Of a stretch of 64,000 nt of DNA, positions 45,347 to 53,546 are shown piece by piece; the stretch's first letter is position 1, and each line of letters opens with the position of its first letter. The stretch spans positions 341,541-405,540 of the forward strand of contig NZ_JAMYJR010000001.1 of NCBI RefSeq assembly GCF_024137025.1, written 5' to 3'. This DNA is from Paractinoplanes aksuensis (GTDB taxonomy: Bacteria; Actinomycetota; Actinomycetes; Mycobacteriales; Micromonosporaceae). The notes beneath the pieces were generated by a model, which did not search any database, was not told the origin of the DNA, and saw only the letters and a list, made by a program, of their open reading frames with translations. The position numbers were made by a program, and so were the translations under genes.

Positions 45347-45925
45347 TTACGGACGGTGGGGGTCGGGCAGCAGCGCGTCGACGACGGCGCGCAGGGGGGT
45401 GGCGAGGGCGTCCGGGCCGGCGTCGGTCAGCGGCTGGGCGCCGACGGCCGAGCGCAGGACGGCCACGCCGACACCCAGCGCCACCAGCAGCTCGGCCCGC
45501 AGCAGAGCGTCCGGGACCGAGTCGGCCGGCCCGGCGGCGGCCAGGATCCGGGCGGCCGCCGCCTCGATGGCCTCGCGGCGGCCGGCGGTCACGGTGGGGT
45601 CGCCGGAGGCGCGCAGCAGCATGAGGACGGGGTGTTCGCCGAACTCGGGCCAGCTGTCGGCGGCCAGCTGGCGGGTGAGCTCGCCGACCAGGGCGGCGCG
45701 GTCGGGCGGCAGATCGGCCAGGAAGCGGGGCGAGGCGGCCAGCGCGGCCTTGAACAGGCCCTCCTTGGAGCCGAAGTAGCGCTTGATCAGGGCCAGGTTG
45801 ACCCCGACGTCGGCCGCCACGTCGCGCAGCGTCGTGCTCTCGTAGCCGACCTGGGTGAACCGCGTCCGGGCGGCCTCGAGCAGCGCCTGCCGGGTGGCGG
45901 CGGCGTCGCGCCGTCGGGGTGTCAT
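45347..45925 (-). CDS. TetR-family regulator
   Basis: 192 aa from ATG 45925. HTH: ARTRFTQVGYESTTLRDVAA, then DVGVNLALIKRYFGSKEGLF. Divergent from the isochorismatase-like gene at 46013. The 87-bp region between them holds two CAAGTCA-N8-TGACTTG operators, so it very likely represses both itself and that gene. Confidence 0.9.
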   Translation of the reverse strand: MTPRRRDAAATRQALLEAARTRFTQVGYESTTLRDVAADVGVNLALIKRYFGSKEGLFKAALAASPRFLADLPPDRAALVGELTRQLAADSWPEFGEHPVLMLLRASGDPTVTAGRREAIEAAAARILAAAGPADSVPDALLRAELLVALGVGVAVLRSAVGAQPLTDAGPDALATPLRAVVDALLPDPHRP

Positions 45926-45942
45926 CAACGCAGCATAGCGGT

Positions 45943-45964
45943 CAAGTCATCAGCTGTTGACTCT
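45943..45964. promoter_or_regulatory. TetR operator, copy 1
   Basis: CAAGTCA-N8-TGACTCT, one mismatch from the perfect copy at 45975; centres are 32 bp apart (three helical turns). Confidence 0.65.
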
Positions 45965-45974
45965 CGTCGGCGGG

Positions 45975-45996
45975 CAAGTCATCATTTGTTGACTTG
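45975..45996. promoter_or_regulatory. TetR operator, copy 2
   Basis: CAAGTCA-TCATTTGT-TGACTTG, perfect 7-bp arms, 17 bp before the isochorismatase-like start. Confidence 0.7.
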
Positions 45997-46012
45997 AGTT
46001 CAGGGGGCCCGA

Positions 46013-46555
46013 ATGACCAGTGCGTTGCTCGTCATGGATGTGCAGGAGGCGGTCGTCGCCCGCTATCCCGATCCGGACTATCTGCCGCGGCTCGCGCAGG
46101 CGATCGCCCACGCCCGGGCGGCGGAGGTGCCGGTGGTCCACGTGACGGTGGGGTTCCGGCCGGGCGGGCCCGAGATCGATCCGCGCAACCGCATGTTCGG
46201 GCGGCTCGCCGGTTCGCCCTACGCCGGGCAGCCCAACCCGATCCACCCCGCCGTCGCCCCGGCCGAGGGCGAGATCGTCGTCGTCAAGCGCCGGGTCAGC
46301 GCGTTCGCCGGCAGCGACCTGGACGTGGTGCTGCGCGCGCTGGGCGTACAAAACCTGGTGTTGACCGGCATTGCCACCAGCGGCGTCGTGCTCTCGACGC
46401 TGCGCGAGGCCGCCGACCGCGACTTCGGCCTCACCGTCCTGGCCGACGCCTGCCTCGACAACGACCCCGAGGTACACCGCGTGCTCACCGAGAAAGTCTT
46501 CCCCGCACAGGCCGAAGTCACGACGGTGTCGGACGTCCGGCTGTCCCGTGCCTAG
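46013..46555 (+). CDS. Isochorismatase-like hydrolase lacking the catalytic Cys
   Basis: 180 aa. The family's Asp (VMDVQ, Asp9) and Lys (VVVKRR, Lys92) are present. Where cysteine hydrolases have T-x-x-C-V, this protein reads GIATSGVVLST, with Val125 at the Cys position. The GIA-T-cis-peptide region is kept. Isochorismatases proper also lack the Cys, so the fold can act by another mechanism. Controlled by the divergent TetR (two operators). 3' end overlaps the convergent lipoprotein gene by 38 bp. Confidence 0.85.
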   Translation: MTSALLVMDVQEAVVARYPDPDYLPRLAQAIAHARAAEVPVVHVTVGFRPGGPEIDPRNRMFGRLAGSPYAGQPNPIHPAVAPAEGEIVVVKRRVSAFAGSDLDVVLRALGVQNLVLTGIATSGVVLSTLREAADRDFGLTVLADACLDNDPEVHRVLTEKVFPAQAEVTTVSDVRLSRA

Positions 46556-47060
46556 AGTCGGGCCGTGCTGTCGGCAGTTGCCTTGTCATGTTCGACAGCA
46601 AATCGCGCTCGATGGCGCCGTCGGAACCAACGTCCGTTGTCATTCCATCGGCTACCTCGGCCCAGTGCGCGACCGTGCGTACTGCGAATCGCCAATCTGA
46701 AGCCGGCAATGCGACGCTGGTGAGCTGGTCGTGCGGAAGTTGCTTCTCGTCGGTTTCGTAGGCGCTCTCGGCGGCCGCTTCCCGTATGCGGCCGGCGATC
46801 GACACGATCTCCTCCTCGCCTTCCTCGACTTTGATCGATATTTCGTTGTCCATGACGTCCATGAGTGCGAGCCAGTCGAAGACCCGCAACGTGACTGTCA
46901 GCGGACCCGGTTCCGCAGAAGGCACAGGTGAACCCGGCCGAGCCTGCGGACTGGGTCCGGGGTGGCTGGGCGGCGACTCCGGTGCTGAGCCGGGCGGCGC
47001 GCATGCTCCGGCGGCCAGCGCCCCCGCGAGGAGTGCGGCGGCCGGTCGGAATCGCCTCAT
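46518..47060 (-). CDS. Hypothetical lipoprotein
   Basis: 180 aa from ATG 47060. Signal peptide with lipobox ALAAGAC (Cys20), then a Pro/Ser-rich linker and an acidic domain (DNEISIKVEEGEEEIVSIAG). No recognised domain. Convergent with the isochorismatase-like gene. Confidence 0.7.
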   Translation of the reverse strand: MRRFRPAAALLAGALAAGACAPPGSAPESPPSHPGPSPQARPGSPVPSAEPGPLTVTLRVFDWLALMDVMDNEISIKVEEGEEEIVSIAGRIREAAAESAYETDEKQLPHDQLTSVALPASDWRFAVRTVAHWAEVADGMTTDVGSDGAIERDLLSNMTRQLPTARPDSRHGTAGRPTPS

Positions 47061-47159
47061 CCGTCCAGTAGATCATCGCCATCGCCCGGGCAAGCCGCGT
47101 TCGTGGCGCACATTTGAGCCGGCCCGGGCCGACATCTCAACTGGGCGCGCTCGGAGCCG

Positions 47160-48311
47160 ATGCTGGGGGCCGTGATATTGCTGTGGGTCCTCGTCACCTT
47201 GGCTGTGGCAGTGGGGATGTATGTGTTCGGCTCGGCTCGTCGTGGGCGGCGCGCCCGGCGTGAGGTCGACGAGGTCCGCCGCGCGCTGGGCCTGCTGGCC
47301 GAGGAGCGGCAGGCCGAGATCGACCAGCTGCGCACCGAACGCGAGCAATCGCTCGTCGGCGCTCAGCAGGAGCAGAGCCGGAACACCCACCGGCTGCGCC
47401 GGCGGGCCCGCGAGGCGATCGACGAGTCCGGCGCGGTGATCACCGAACGGTTGCAAGCCGTGGTCGAGCAGGTCGGCGCGGCCCGGGAGGCGGCCACCGC
47501 CACGCACGGCCGGGTCACCGAGACCAGTGAGGCGGCCGCGGTGCTGGTGCGCCGGGCCCGCTCGGCCGACGAGGCCGCGACGAAGCTGAACGCCAGCCTG
47601 CGGCAGGTGGCCGGGGTGGCCGGGACGATCGGCGAGATCGCGTCCCAGACCCGGATGCTGGCCCTGAACGCCACCATCGAGGCGGCCCGGGCCGGCGCGG
47701 CCGGCAAGGGCTTCGCGGTGGTCGCCGACGAGGTCAAGAGCCTGGCCGGCACCACGGCCGAGTCGACCGAGCAGATCGCGGCGACGATCGCGGCCCTCGA
47801 GGCCGACGTCGCGCAGATGGGCGGCACGCTGTCCGCGATCGTCGGCGGGATCGACGAGATCGGGGGCGCGATGGGTCAGCTCGGCGGCATCGCCGACGAT
47901 CAGCACCAGATCGTCGAACGGCTCAACAGCACGGTCGACGCGACGATGGAGCGGATCCAGGACCTGTCCGAGGTCGCCGACCGGCTCGAGCGCCGCCGCA
48001 ACGAGCGGATGGCCGCGGCCGGACCGCTCGTCGTCCGGGTGGCCGGCCGGTCCCCGGTGAACGGGCAGCTGACCGACCTGAGCTCGGACGGACTGGGCTG
48101 CCTGCTGCCGCGCGACGCGACCGTGTCGGTCGGCGATCGGGCCACCGTCGAGGTGTTGCTGTCGGGTTCGACGTTCGAGGTGACCGGCGACGTCGTCCGC
48201 CGGGCCGACCGCCCGGACGGGCGCGAGCTGGGTCTGCGGCTGACGTCGGTCGCCGCGCCGGCCCAGCAGCAGATCGAGGCGTACGTGACCGCGGCCCTCG
48301 CGGGCAGCTGA
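47160..48311 (+). CDS. Methyl-accepting chemotaxis-like protein fused to a PilZ domain
   Basis: 383 aa. One N-terminal membrane helix ([19 protein letters not shown]), no periplasmic sensor, long coiled coil (about 40-260) containing the MCP hairpin tip [20 protein letters not shown] and [14 protein letters not shown]. The C-terminal ~100 residues resemble PilZ ([15 protein letters not shown] and late ELGLRLTSV), with upstream Arg residues that could bind c-di-GMP. Role inferred: couples cyclic-di-GMP to chemotaxis signalling. No CheA or CheW is adjacent. Confidence 0.85.
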   Translation: MLGAVILLWVLVTLAVAVGMYVFGSARRGRRARREVDEVRRALGLLAEERQAEIDQLRTEREQSLVGAQQEQSRNTHRLRRRAREAIDESGAVITERLQAVVEQVGAAREAATATHGRVTETSEAAAVLVRRARSADEAATKLNASLRQVAGVAGTIGEIASQTRMLALNATIEAARAGAAGKGFAVVADEVKSLAGTTAESTEQIAATIAALEADVAQMGGTLSAIVGGIDEIGGAMGQLGGIADDQHQIVERLNSTVDATMERIQDLSEVADRLERRRNERMAAAGPLVVRVAGRSPVNGQLTDLSSDGLGCLLPRDATVSVGDRATVEVLLSGSTFEVTGDVVRRADRPDGRELGLRLTSVAAPAQQQIEAYVTAALAGS

Positions 48312-48370
48312 GGTGATCTTGGCTGCGTTAACCTGCTCGGCAGGAGCTGAGAGGCGCGTGGGGTGGGGTC

Positions 48371-49111
48371 ATGAACGAACCGTGGAAGGCGCTCGAGCAG
48401 AAGGTCCGGCCGGACTTCCGTAAGTCGGTCGTGTTCGGGATCATCGCCCTGGCCGGGCTGGTCGTCGGGACCCGGCTGGGGAACATCGACGCGCCCGAGT
48501 TGCGGGAGCGCTTGATCGCCTGGGGCAGCGCGCTGGTCGTGGCGGTCAGCGGGATCATCGCCACCCGCACCGCCTCGCGTGAGGTGCACCGGGTCGCGCT
48601 GGCCCGGGGCGGGGACGCCGCGGCCACGCCGTTGCGGCTGCTCGTTCAGCTCGCGGGCTACCTGATCACCGTCTTCGTCGTGTGCGACCTGGTCGGCATC
48701 GGGCTGCGCAACCTGCTCGTCGGGGGCGCGGTCACCGGTGTCATCCTCGGTCTGGCCGCGCAGCCGGTGCTCAGCAACCTGTTCGCCGGGCTGGTGCTGC
48801 TCTTCGCCCGCCCGTACGTGCCGGGTCAGCAGGTCCGGGTGTTCTCGGGCGCGATCGGCGGCCCGCACTACGGCACGATCGTCTCGGCCGGCCTGCTCTA
48901 CACCGTGCTCGACACCGCTGACGGGCCGCTCAACATCCCCAACTCGGCCCTGCTGGCCTCGGCCGTCGGCCCGTTCGACGGTGACCCGCCCGAGGATTCG
49001 GCGACCACGCCGCCCGGCCCGGACGAGGACGACGCGGCCGCCGCCGTGGCCACCGCGGCCGCGCTCGCCGAGGTCACCGACGAGACGGGCCGCAAGCCCA
49101 ACGGCGACTGA
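48371..49111 (+). CDS. MscS-family mechanosensitive channel
   Basis: 246 aa, three to four membrane helices with the pore helix in LLVGGAVTGVILGLAAQPVL and the following LFARPYVPGQQVRV beta domain. Shorter than E. coli MscS at the C-terminus, which ends in an Ala/Asp-rich tail. Osmotic safety valve. Confidence 0.87.
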   Translation: MNEPWKALEQKVRPDFRKSVVFGIIALAGLVVGTRLGNIDAPELRERLIAWGSALVVAVSGIIATRTASREVHRVALARGGDAAATPLRLLVQLAGYLITVFVVCDLVGIGLRNLLVGGAVTGVILGLAAQPVLSNLFAGLVLLFARPYVPGQQVRVFSGAIGGPHYGTIVSAGLLYTVLDTADGPLNIPNSALLASAVGPFDGDPPEDSATTPPGPDEDDAAAAVATAAALAEVTDETGRKPNGD

Positions 49112-49141
49112 GCGGTGGCGCCGCTCGGGCACACTTGATCC

Positions 49142-49522
49142 GTGCGACTGATCCTGAACGTCCTCTGGTTCATCTTCGGCAGCGGCTTCGTGCTCGCCCT
49201 CGGGTACGGTCTCGCCGCCCTCATCTGCTTCGCCCTCATCGTGACGATCCCGTTCGGCATCGCGTCGTTGCGGCTCGCCGTCTATTCGTTGTGGCCCTTC
49301 GGCCGTACGGTGGTCAGCCGCCCGACGGCCGGGCTGGGCTCGGGCGTCGGCAACATCATCTGGGTCGTCGTGGCCGGTTGGTGGCTGGCCCTGACCCACA
49401 TCGTGGCCGGGGTCGCCCAGTGCGTGACCATCATCGGTATCCCGTTCGGCATCGCCAACTTCAAGCTGGTGCCGGTCGCGTTCTGGCCCCTCGGCCGCGA
49501 CATCGTCGAGCTCGCCGATTAG
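49142..49522 (+). CDS. YccF-domain membrane protein
   Basis: 126 aa from GTG 49142. Two YccF units, each with IPFGIASLRLAVYSLWPFGR or IPFGIANFKLVPVAFWPLGR. Inner-membrane protein of unknown function. Confidence 0.88.
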   Translation: MRLILNVLWFIFGSGFVLALGYGLAALICFALIVTIPFGIASLRLAVYSLWPFGRTVVSRPTAGLGSGVGNIIWVVVAGWWLALTHIVAGVAQCVTIIGIPFGIANFKLVPVAFWPLGRDIVELAD

Positions 49523-49550
49523 TTCTGGGCAAGCGGGTGGTCTGACCGGC

Positions 49551-50093
49551 ATGCGCAAAATCGTTCTGTACTCCCTGGTGTCGCTCGACGGTGTGGCCGA
49601 GAACCCCGACCAGTTCGTCTTCGAGTTCGACGAGACGATGGACGCGAACCTGGCCGACGTGATCGGGTCGCAGGACACGGTGCTGCTGGGCCGGCGCCAA
49701 TACGAGGAATGGGCGTCGTACTGGCCGACCGCCGAGCACGAGCCGTTCGCCAGTTTCATCAACAGCGTTCCCAAGTACGTGTTCACGTCCGCCCCGCTGC
49801 CGGCCGGGTGGACGAACACGACGGTCGTGCCGAGCGACACTGTCGAGTTCGTCCGCGACCTCAAGAACGGGGCCGGTGGCGAGATCGGCGTGCACGGCAG
49901 CCTCAGCCTGGCCCGGTCCTTGCTGGCCGCCGGGCTGATCGATCAGATCCGGCTGGTGGTGTACCCCACACTGGCCGGCAGCGGGCGGAAGCTCTTGGAC
50001 GACGCGAAGGCCGTACAGAAGCTGAAGTTGCAGCGTGCGGAGTCGACGCCGTCCGGTGGACTGTTGCTCGACTACGAGTTCGCGCGCCCGTGA
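49551..50093 (+). CDS. Dihydrofolate-reductase-fold (RibD_C-like) protein
   Basis: 180 aa. N-terminal MRKIVLYSLVSLDGVAENPD, nucleotide-binding GEIGVHGSLSLARSLLAAGL and C-terminal LKLQRAESTPSGGLLLDYEF. NADPH-dependent reductase fold; the substrate of this widespread family is unknown. Followed by a strong terminator. Confidence 0.88.
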   Translation: MRKIVLYSLVSLDGVAENPDQFVFEFDETMDANLADVIGSQDTVLLGRRQYEEWASYWPTAEHEPFASFINSVPKYVFTSAPLPAGWTNTTVVPSDTVEFVRDLKNGAGGEIGVHGSLSLARSLLAAGLIDQIRLVVYPTLAGSGRKLLDDAKAVQKLKLQRAESTPSGGLLLDYEFARP

Positions 50094-50098
50094 CCAGC

Positions 50099-50131
50099 GA
50101 CACCGGAGCGCAACCGCTGCGCTCCGGTGTC
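50099..50131 (+). terminator. Terminator after the DHFR-fold gene
   Basis: Perfect 14-bp stem GACACCGGAGCGCA / TGCGCTCCGGTGTC with a 5-base loop, 5 bp after the stop. Confidence 0.8.
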
Positions 50132-50221
50132 CGCCGGGTATTCGGCCGGTGACCCGGGACCGACCACGACCAGGGAGACTCCCTGGCTCGGCCCGCGGGG
50201 GCAGAGGGCCAGTGTGCAGTC

Positions 50222-50887
50222 ATGGACGACTCGATCGCGTACCCCTCGGGGGTCATCACCACCCGGGACCAGAGCCACACCCTGTTCGCCCAGACGATGG
50301 CATTCGTCGCGGGCACCGCCGGCCTGTTCGCGCTCGGCGCCTACCTGGGCCGCGACCTCACCGGCGGCGGCGCGATCATCGCGTACATCGCCTCGTTCGC
50401 TGCCCTGATCGGCATGCAGTTCTCGGCCCGCCGCAGCCGCGAGCTGACGATCGGGCTGCTGGCCGTGTTCGGACTGCTCATCGGTCTGGCCGTGGCCCCC
50501 ACGCTGTCGTTCTACGCCGGTCAGGACCCGCAGGCCCTGTGGCAGTCGGGCGGCGCGACGGCCCTGTTCATCGCCGGCTTCGGGGCCGCCGGCTACGCCA
50601 CCCGGCGCGACCTGTCGGTGCTGGCCCGCTACGCGTTCTGGGCGCTGGTGGCCCTGATCGGCTTCGGCATCGTGCTGATCTTCGTCAGCATCCCGAACGG
50701 CGCCCTCATCTATGCCGTCCTCGGCCTGGTCATCTTCGCCGTGCTGACGATGGTCGACTTCCAGCGCCTGCGCCGCAACACCGACCTCAACTCGGCCCCG
50801 CTCATCGCCGCGTCGATCTTCCTCGACATCCTGAACGTCTTCCTGTTCTTCCTGTCGATCCTCGGCGGCCGCTCCAACTCTCGCTAA
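50222..50887 (+). CDS. Bax inhibitor-1/YccA-family membrane protein
   Basis: 221 aa, seven membrane helices, YccA/BI-1 fold. C-terminal di-Asp-type region in MVDFQRLRRNTDLNSAPLIA. Probable calcium/proton leak or FtsH-modulating protein. Start ATG 50222. Confidence 0.88.
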   Translation: MDDSIAYPSGVITTRDQSHTLFAQTMAFVAGTAGLFALGAYLGRDLTGGGAIIAYIASFAALIGMQFSARRSRELTIGLLAVFGLLIGLAVAPTLSFYAGQDPQALWQSGGATALFIAGFGAAGYATRRDLSVLARYAFWALVALIGFGIVLIFVSIPNGALIYAVLGLVIFAVLTMVDFQRLRRNTDLNSAPLIAASIFLDILNVFLFFLSILGGRSNSR

Positions 50888-50896
50888 TCTCGGCCG

Positions 50897-51361
50897 ATGG
50901 GCTGGGAAGCGTTGGGGCAATGGGGCAGTCACGTCGCCCGGGTCGAGCGGCTCGTCGGCGGTGTCGCCAACGACGTCTGGAGCGTGAATCTGGGCGGGCG
51001 CCTGGCCGTCGCCCGCCTCGGCCGCCGGAGCGACGCCGACCTGGCTTGGGAGACGGAACTGCTGCGGCATCTCGATCGGGAAGGCATGGCCGTACCGGTG
51101 CCGATCCCGACCACCGACGGCCGGTTCTTCCCGGCGAATCCCGGCAACGTCCGCGTGACCGACGACCAGGTCGTCCTGATCGACTGGGACGAGGCCCACG
51201 TGGACGTCCCCGACCTCGACCTGGCCCTGCCGTACAACGGCGCCGGCCTGGACGCGGCCACCCTCGACGTCGCCGAGCAGGCCGCGGCGGCTTGGGAGGC
51301 GGCGGTCAGCTGGGACGACGACTACTCGAAGCGGCGGCTGGCCGAGGTCCGGCCGGTGTGA
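50897..51361 (+). pseudogene. Aminoglycoside-phosphotransferase-like protein with internal deletion
   Basis: 154 aa. The N-lobe of an APH/choline-kinase-fold enzyme (VGGVANDVWSVNLGGRLAVA, RRSDADLAWETELLRHL) jumps at about residue 90 from TTDGRFF straight to PANPGNVRVTDDQVVLIDWDEA. That second piece is normally part of the C-lobe, after the HxD catalytic loop (GDFHPGNV). The hinge and the catalytic Asp (about 100 residues) are missing, while the reading frame is kept. Probably an inactive remnant, perhaps still translated, since it follows the BI-1 gene by 9 bp. Confidence 0.7.
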
Positions 51362-51367
51362 CGCAGG

Positions 51368-51392
51368 CTTCTTTGGATTGAGTCAAAAGAAG
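51368..51392. promoter_or_regulatory. Fur-family box upstream of fur-dps
   Basis: CTTCTTT-N11-AAAGAAG arms around GGATTGAGTCA, which resembles the actinobacterial FurA/CatR box. It ends 15 bp before the fur start, which suggests autoregulation and co-control of dps. Confidence 0.5.
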
Positions 51393-51407
51393 AGCTAGTG
51401 TTCAGCC

Positions 51408-51821
51408 GTGACCACGGCCGACGAGATCATCAAGAGCGCGGGACTGCGCAGCACGGCCCAGCGCCGGGCTGTCCTCGATGTGCTGCTGGCGCGGCCGCAC
51501 CTGACCGCGCCCGAGCTGGCCGAGGCGGTGCCGTCCGGGCTGTCGCACCAGGGGCTCTACAACGTCCTGGACGACCTGCGGCGGGCCGGGCTCGTGCGCA
51601 GTTTCGAGCCGGCCGGATCGATCGCGCGCTACGAGGCCCGGGTCGGCGACAACCACCACCACCTGGTGTGTCGCGAGTGCGGCCAGGTCACCGACGTCGA
51701 CTGCGCGGTGGGTTCGCCGCCCTGCCTGGCGCCGGTCGACCGTACGGGCTTCGCCTCCGTCGACGAGGCCGAGGTCACCTGGTGGGGCGTGTGCTCCGCC
51801 TGCGCCACGAGGAAGGACTGA
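51408..51821 (+). CDS. Fur-family regulator (FurA/CatR-like)
   Basis: 137 aa from GTG 51408. Winged-helix N-domain (SAGLRSTAQRRAVLDVLLAR), Zn/metal-binding NHHHLVCRECGQ and a C-terminal CSAC. The two CxxC pairs are those of FurA/CatR-type peroxide sensors. In Streptomyces and mycobacteria the gene is usually followed by a catalase; here it is followed by dps. A box-like repeat lies upstream. Confidence 0.9.
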   Translation: MTTADEIIKSAGLRSTAQRRAVLDVLLARPHLTAPELAEAVPSGLSHQGLYNVLDDLRRAGLVRSFEPAGSIARYEARVGDNHHHLVCRECGQVTDVDCAVGSPPCLAPVDRTGFASVDEAEVTWWGVCSACATRKD

Positions 51822-51823
51822 CG

Positions 51824-52318
51824 ATGACCATCACCCAGGACATCCCGACCACCGAGACCTTCCGTGCCACCCCGGCCCAGGCCGACCGCCTGCAGCGGGT
51901 GCTGGTCGACCTGGCCGCGCTGCACCTGTACGGCAAGCAGGCCCACTGGAACATCGTGGGGACCAACTTCCGTGACCTGCACCTGCAGCTCGACGAGCTG
52001 GTCGACATCGCCCGCGAGGCCACCGACACGATCGCCGAGCGGATGCGGGCCCTGGACGCGATTCCGGACGCGCGCCCGTCCACCGTCGCCGCCCGCACGA
52101 CGCTGAGCGACCTCGGTCCGGACGAGATCCCCACCAACCGCGCCGCGGCTCAGGTCACCGGCCTGATCCGCGAGGCCGTGCGGACGATGCGCGACGTGCA
52201 CGACGACGTCGACGCCGAGGACCCGACCACCGCCGACATCCTGCACGGCATCATCCACGACCTGGAGAAGCAGGCCTGGATGCTCGCCTCGGAGAACGCG
52301 GCTCCGCGCCGCCGCTGA
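51824..52318 (+). CDS. dps: Dps-family DNA-protecting ferritin-like protein
   Basis: 164 aa. Ferroxidase-site segments LHLYGKQAHWNIVGTNFRDL and LQLDELVDIAREATDTIAER carry the conserved His, Asp and Glu of Dps. Stores iron and removes peroxide. ATG 51824 lies 3 bp after the fur stop, so it is co-transcribed with fur: a peroxide/iron stress operon. Confidence 0.92.
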   Translation: MTITQDIPTTETFRATPAQADRLQRVLVDLAALHLYGKQAHWNIVGTNFRDLHLQLDELVDIAREATDTIAERMRALDAIPDARPSTVAARTTLSDLGPDEIPTNRAAAQVTGLIREAVRTMRDVHDDVDAEDPTTADILHGIIHDLEKQAWMLASENAAPRRR

Positions 52319-52342
52319 CCCACTCGCCCGTGATCACGCTGC

Positions 52343-53488
52343 TCATCGCGGTGAGGGCGTGTGACCGGGCGCGATCGAGGCCTGTACGACCAGGGCCGCG
52401 GCGCCGATGGCGGCGGCGTCGCGGGGCTGGGCCGACAGGTCGACGGCGATCTCGTGGCGGTGGCGGGCGTGGGCCGTCGCGGCCAGGTGGGTGCGCAGGC
52501 GGCGGGCGTAGATCGAGCCCGCCACGGCCATGCCCGGGCCGGTCAGCACGAGGCGGCCCAGGTCGAGCAGGTTCACCATCGACGTCACGGCCACAGACAG
52601 GTAGGCGGCGGCCTGGTCGACCAGGGCGAAGGCTGCGGGATCACCGCTGACCGCGGCCCGCGCCACCGCGTCGTACGCGCTCGAGACGGAACCGCCCAGG
52701 CGCAAGCGGGACGACAGGCCGGGATCGGCCCGGGCGGCCTCGACCGTGGCCGCCATCGAGGCGTACCTCTCGACGCAGCCGGTGTTGCCGCAAGGGCAAG
52801 GCCTTCCGTCGTACGCGATGGAGAGGTGCCCCAGTTCGCCGGCGTCGAAGCTGGCCCCGCGGAACAGGGCGCCGCCGAAGACCAGGCCCGCCCCGACCCC
52901 GGTCGAGAGATAGACGCAGCCGAACGACTGGTCCCGCGACACCCGGCGGCTCCAGAACTCGCCGAGCGCGGCCGCGGCCGAGTCGTTCTCGATGACCACG
53001 GGTACGCCGAGCCGGCCCGACAGTGCGGCCGCCCACTCGGTCTCGACCCGACGCCCGACCACGGCCAGCCCCTCGACCCGGTCGCGGGGCAGATCGAGCC
53101 CGGCCGCGAAGTCGTCGAACCGGGCCGCCAGCAGCCCCGGACCGGGGGAGCCGTCGAGCGGCACCACCTCGCGCCCGACCACGCCCCCGGTGAGGTCGAC
53201 AGCGACGGAGGTGATCGTCTCCGGTCCGAGGTGGAAGCCGATCCCGAACCGGCTGCCCGGGGCGATGGCCAGCAGCTTGCGCGGCGCACCGCGTACCGAA
53301 TCGGCCGAACCCGACTCGAGAATGACCCCGTCGGCGATGAGATCGCGCACGATGAGCGAGATGGACGGCTGGGTGAGCCCGGTCAGTTCGGCCAGCTCGA
53401 CCCGGCTGACCGCCACCGCCGACCGGACGACATCCACGACGAGGGCGCGGCTGCCCGGCCCGGCCGCGGGCGCTTCTCGACGTGCCAT
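52343..53488 (-). CDS. ROK-family transcription regulator
   Basis: 381 aa from ATG 53488. N-terminal MarR-like HTH (SRVELAELTGLTQPSISLIV), then a ROK sugar-kinase-like domain with the zinc motif CPCGNTGCVERYAS and a DAGELGHLS segment. It probably binds a sugar ligand rather than phosphorylating it. Divergent from the LacI-type protein at 53537; about 1.4 kb upstream of the mannan cluster and a candidate regulator of it. Confidence 0.9.
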   Translation of the reverse strand: MARREAPAAGPGSRALVVDVVRSAVAVSRVELAELTGLTQPSISLIVRDLIADGVILESGSADSVRGAPRKLLAIAPGSRFGIGFHLGPETITSVAVDLTGGVVGREVVPLDGSPGPGLLAARFDDFAAGLDLPRDRVEGLAVVGRRVETEWAAALSGRLGVPVVIENDSAAAALGEFWSRRVSRDQSFGCVYLSTGVGAGLVFGGALFRGASFDAGELGHLSIAYDGRPCPCGNTGCVERYASMAATVEAARADPGLSSRLRLGGSVSSAYDAVARAAVSGDPAAFALVDQAAAYLSVAVTSMVNLLDLGRLVLTGPGMAVAGSIYARRLRTHLAATAHARHRHEIAVDLSAQPRDAAAIGAAALVVQASIAPGHTPSPR

Positions 53489-53531
53489 GGCGTACGTCCT
53501 TGTCTCGATCGGCGTTCCGGGCGCTACCGTA

Positions 53532-53546
53532 CCTGTGTGACACAGG
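53532..53546. promoter_or_regulatory. Palindrome over the LacI-type start codon
   Basis: CCTGTGT-G-ACACAGG, perfect 7-bp arms, in the 48-bp divergent region between the ROK and LacI-type genes. It includes the GTG start at 53537. Probable operator of one of them. Confidence 0.5.
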
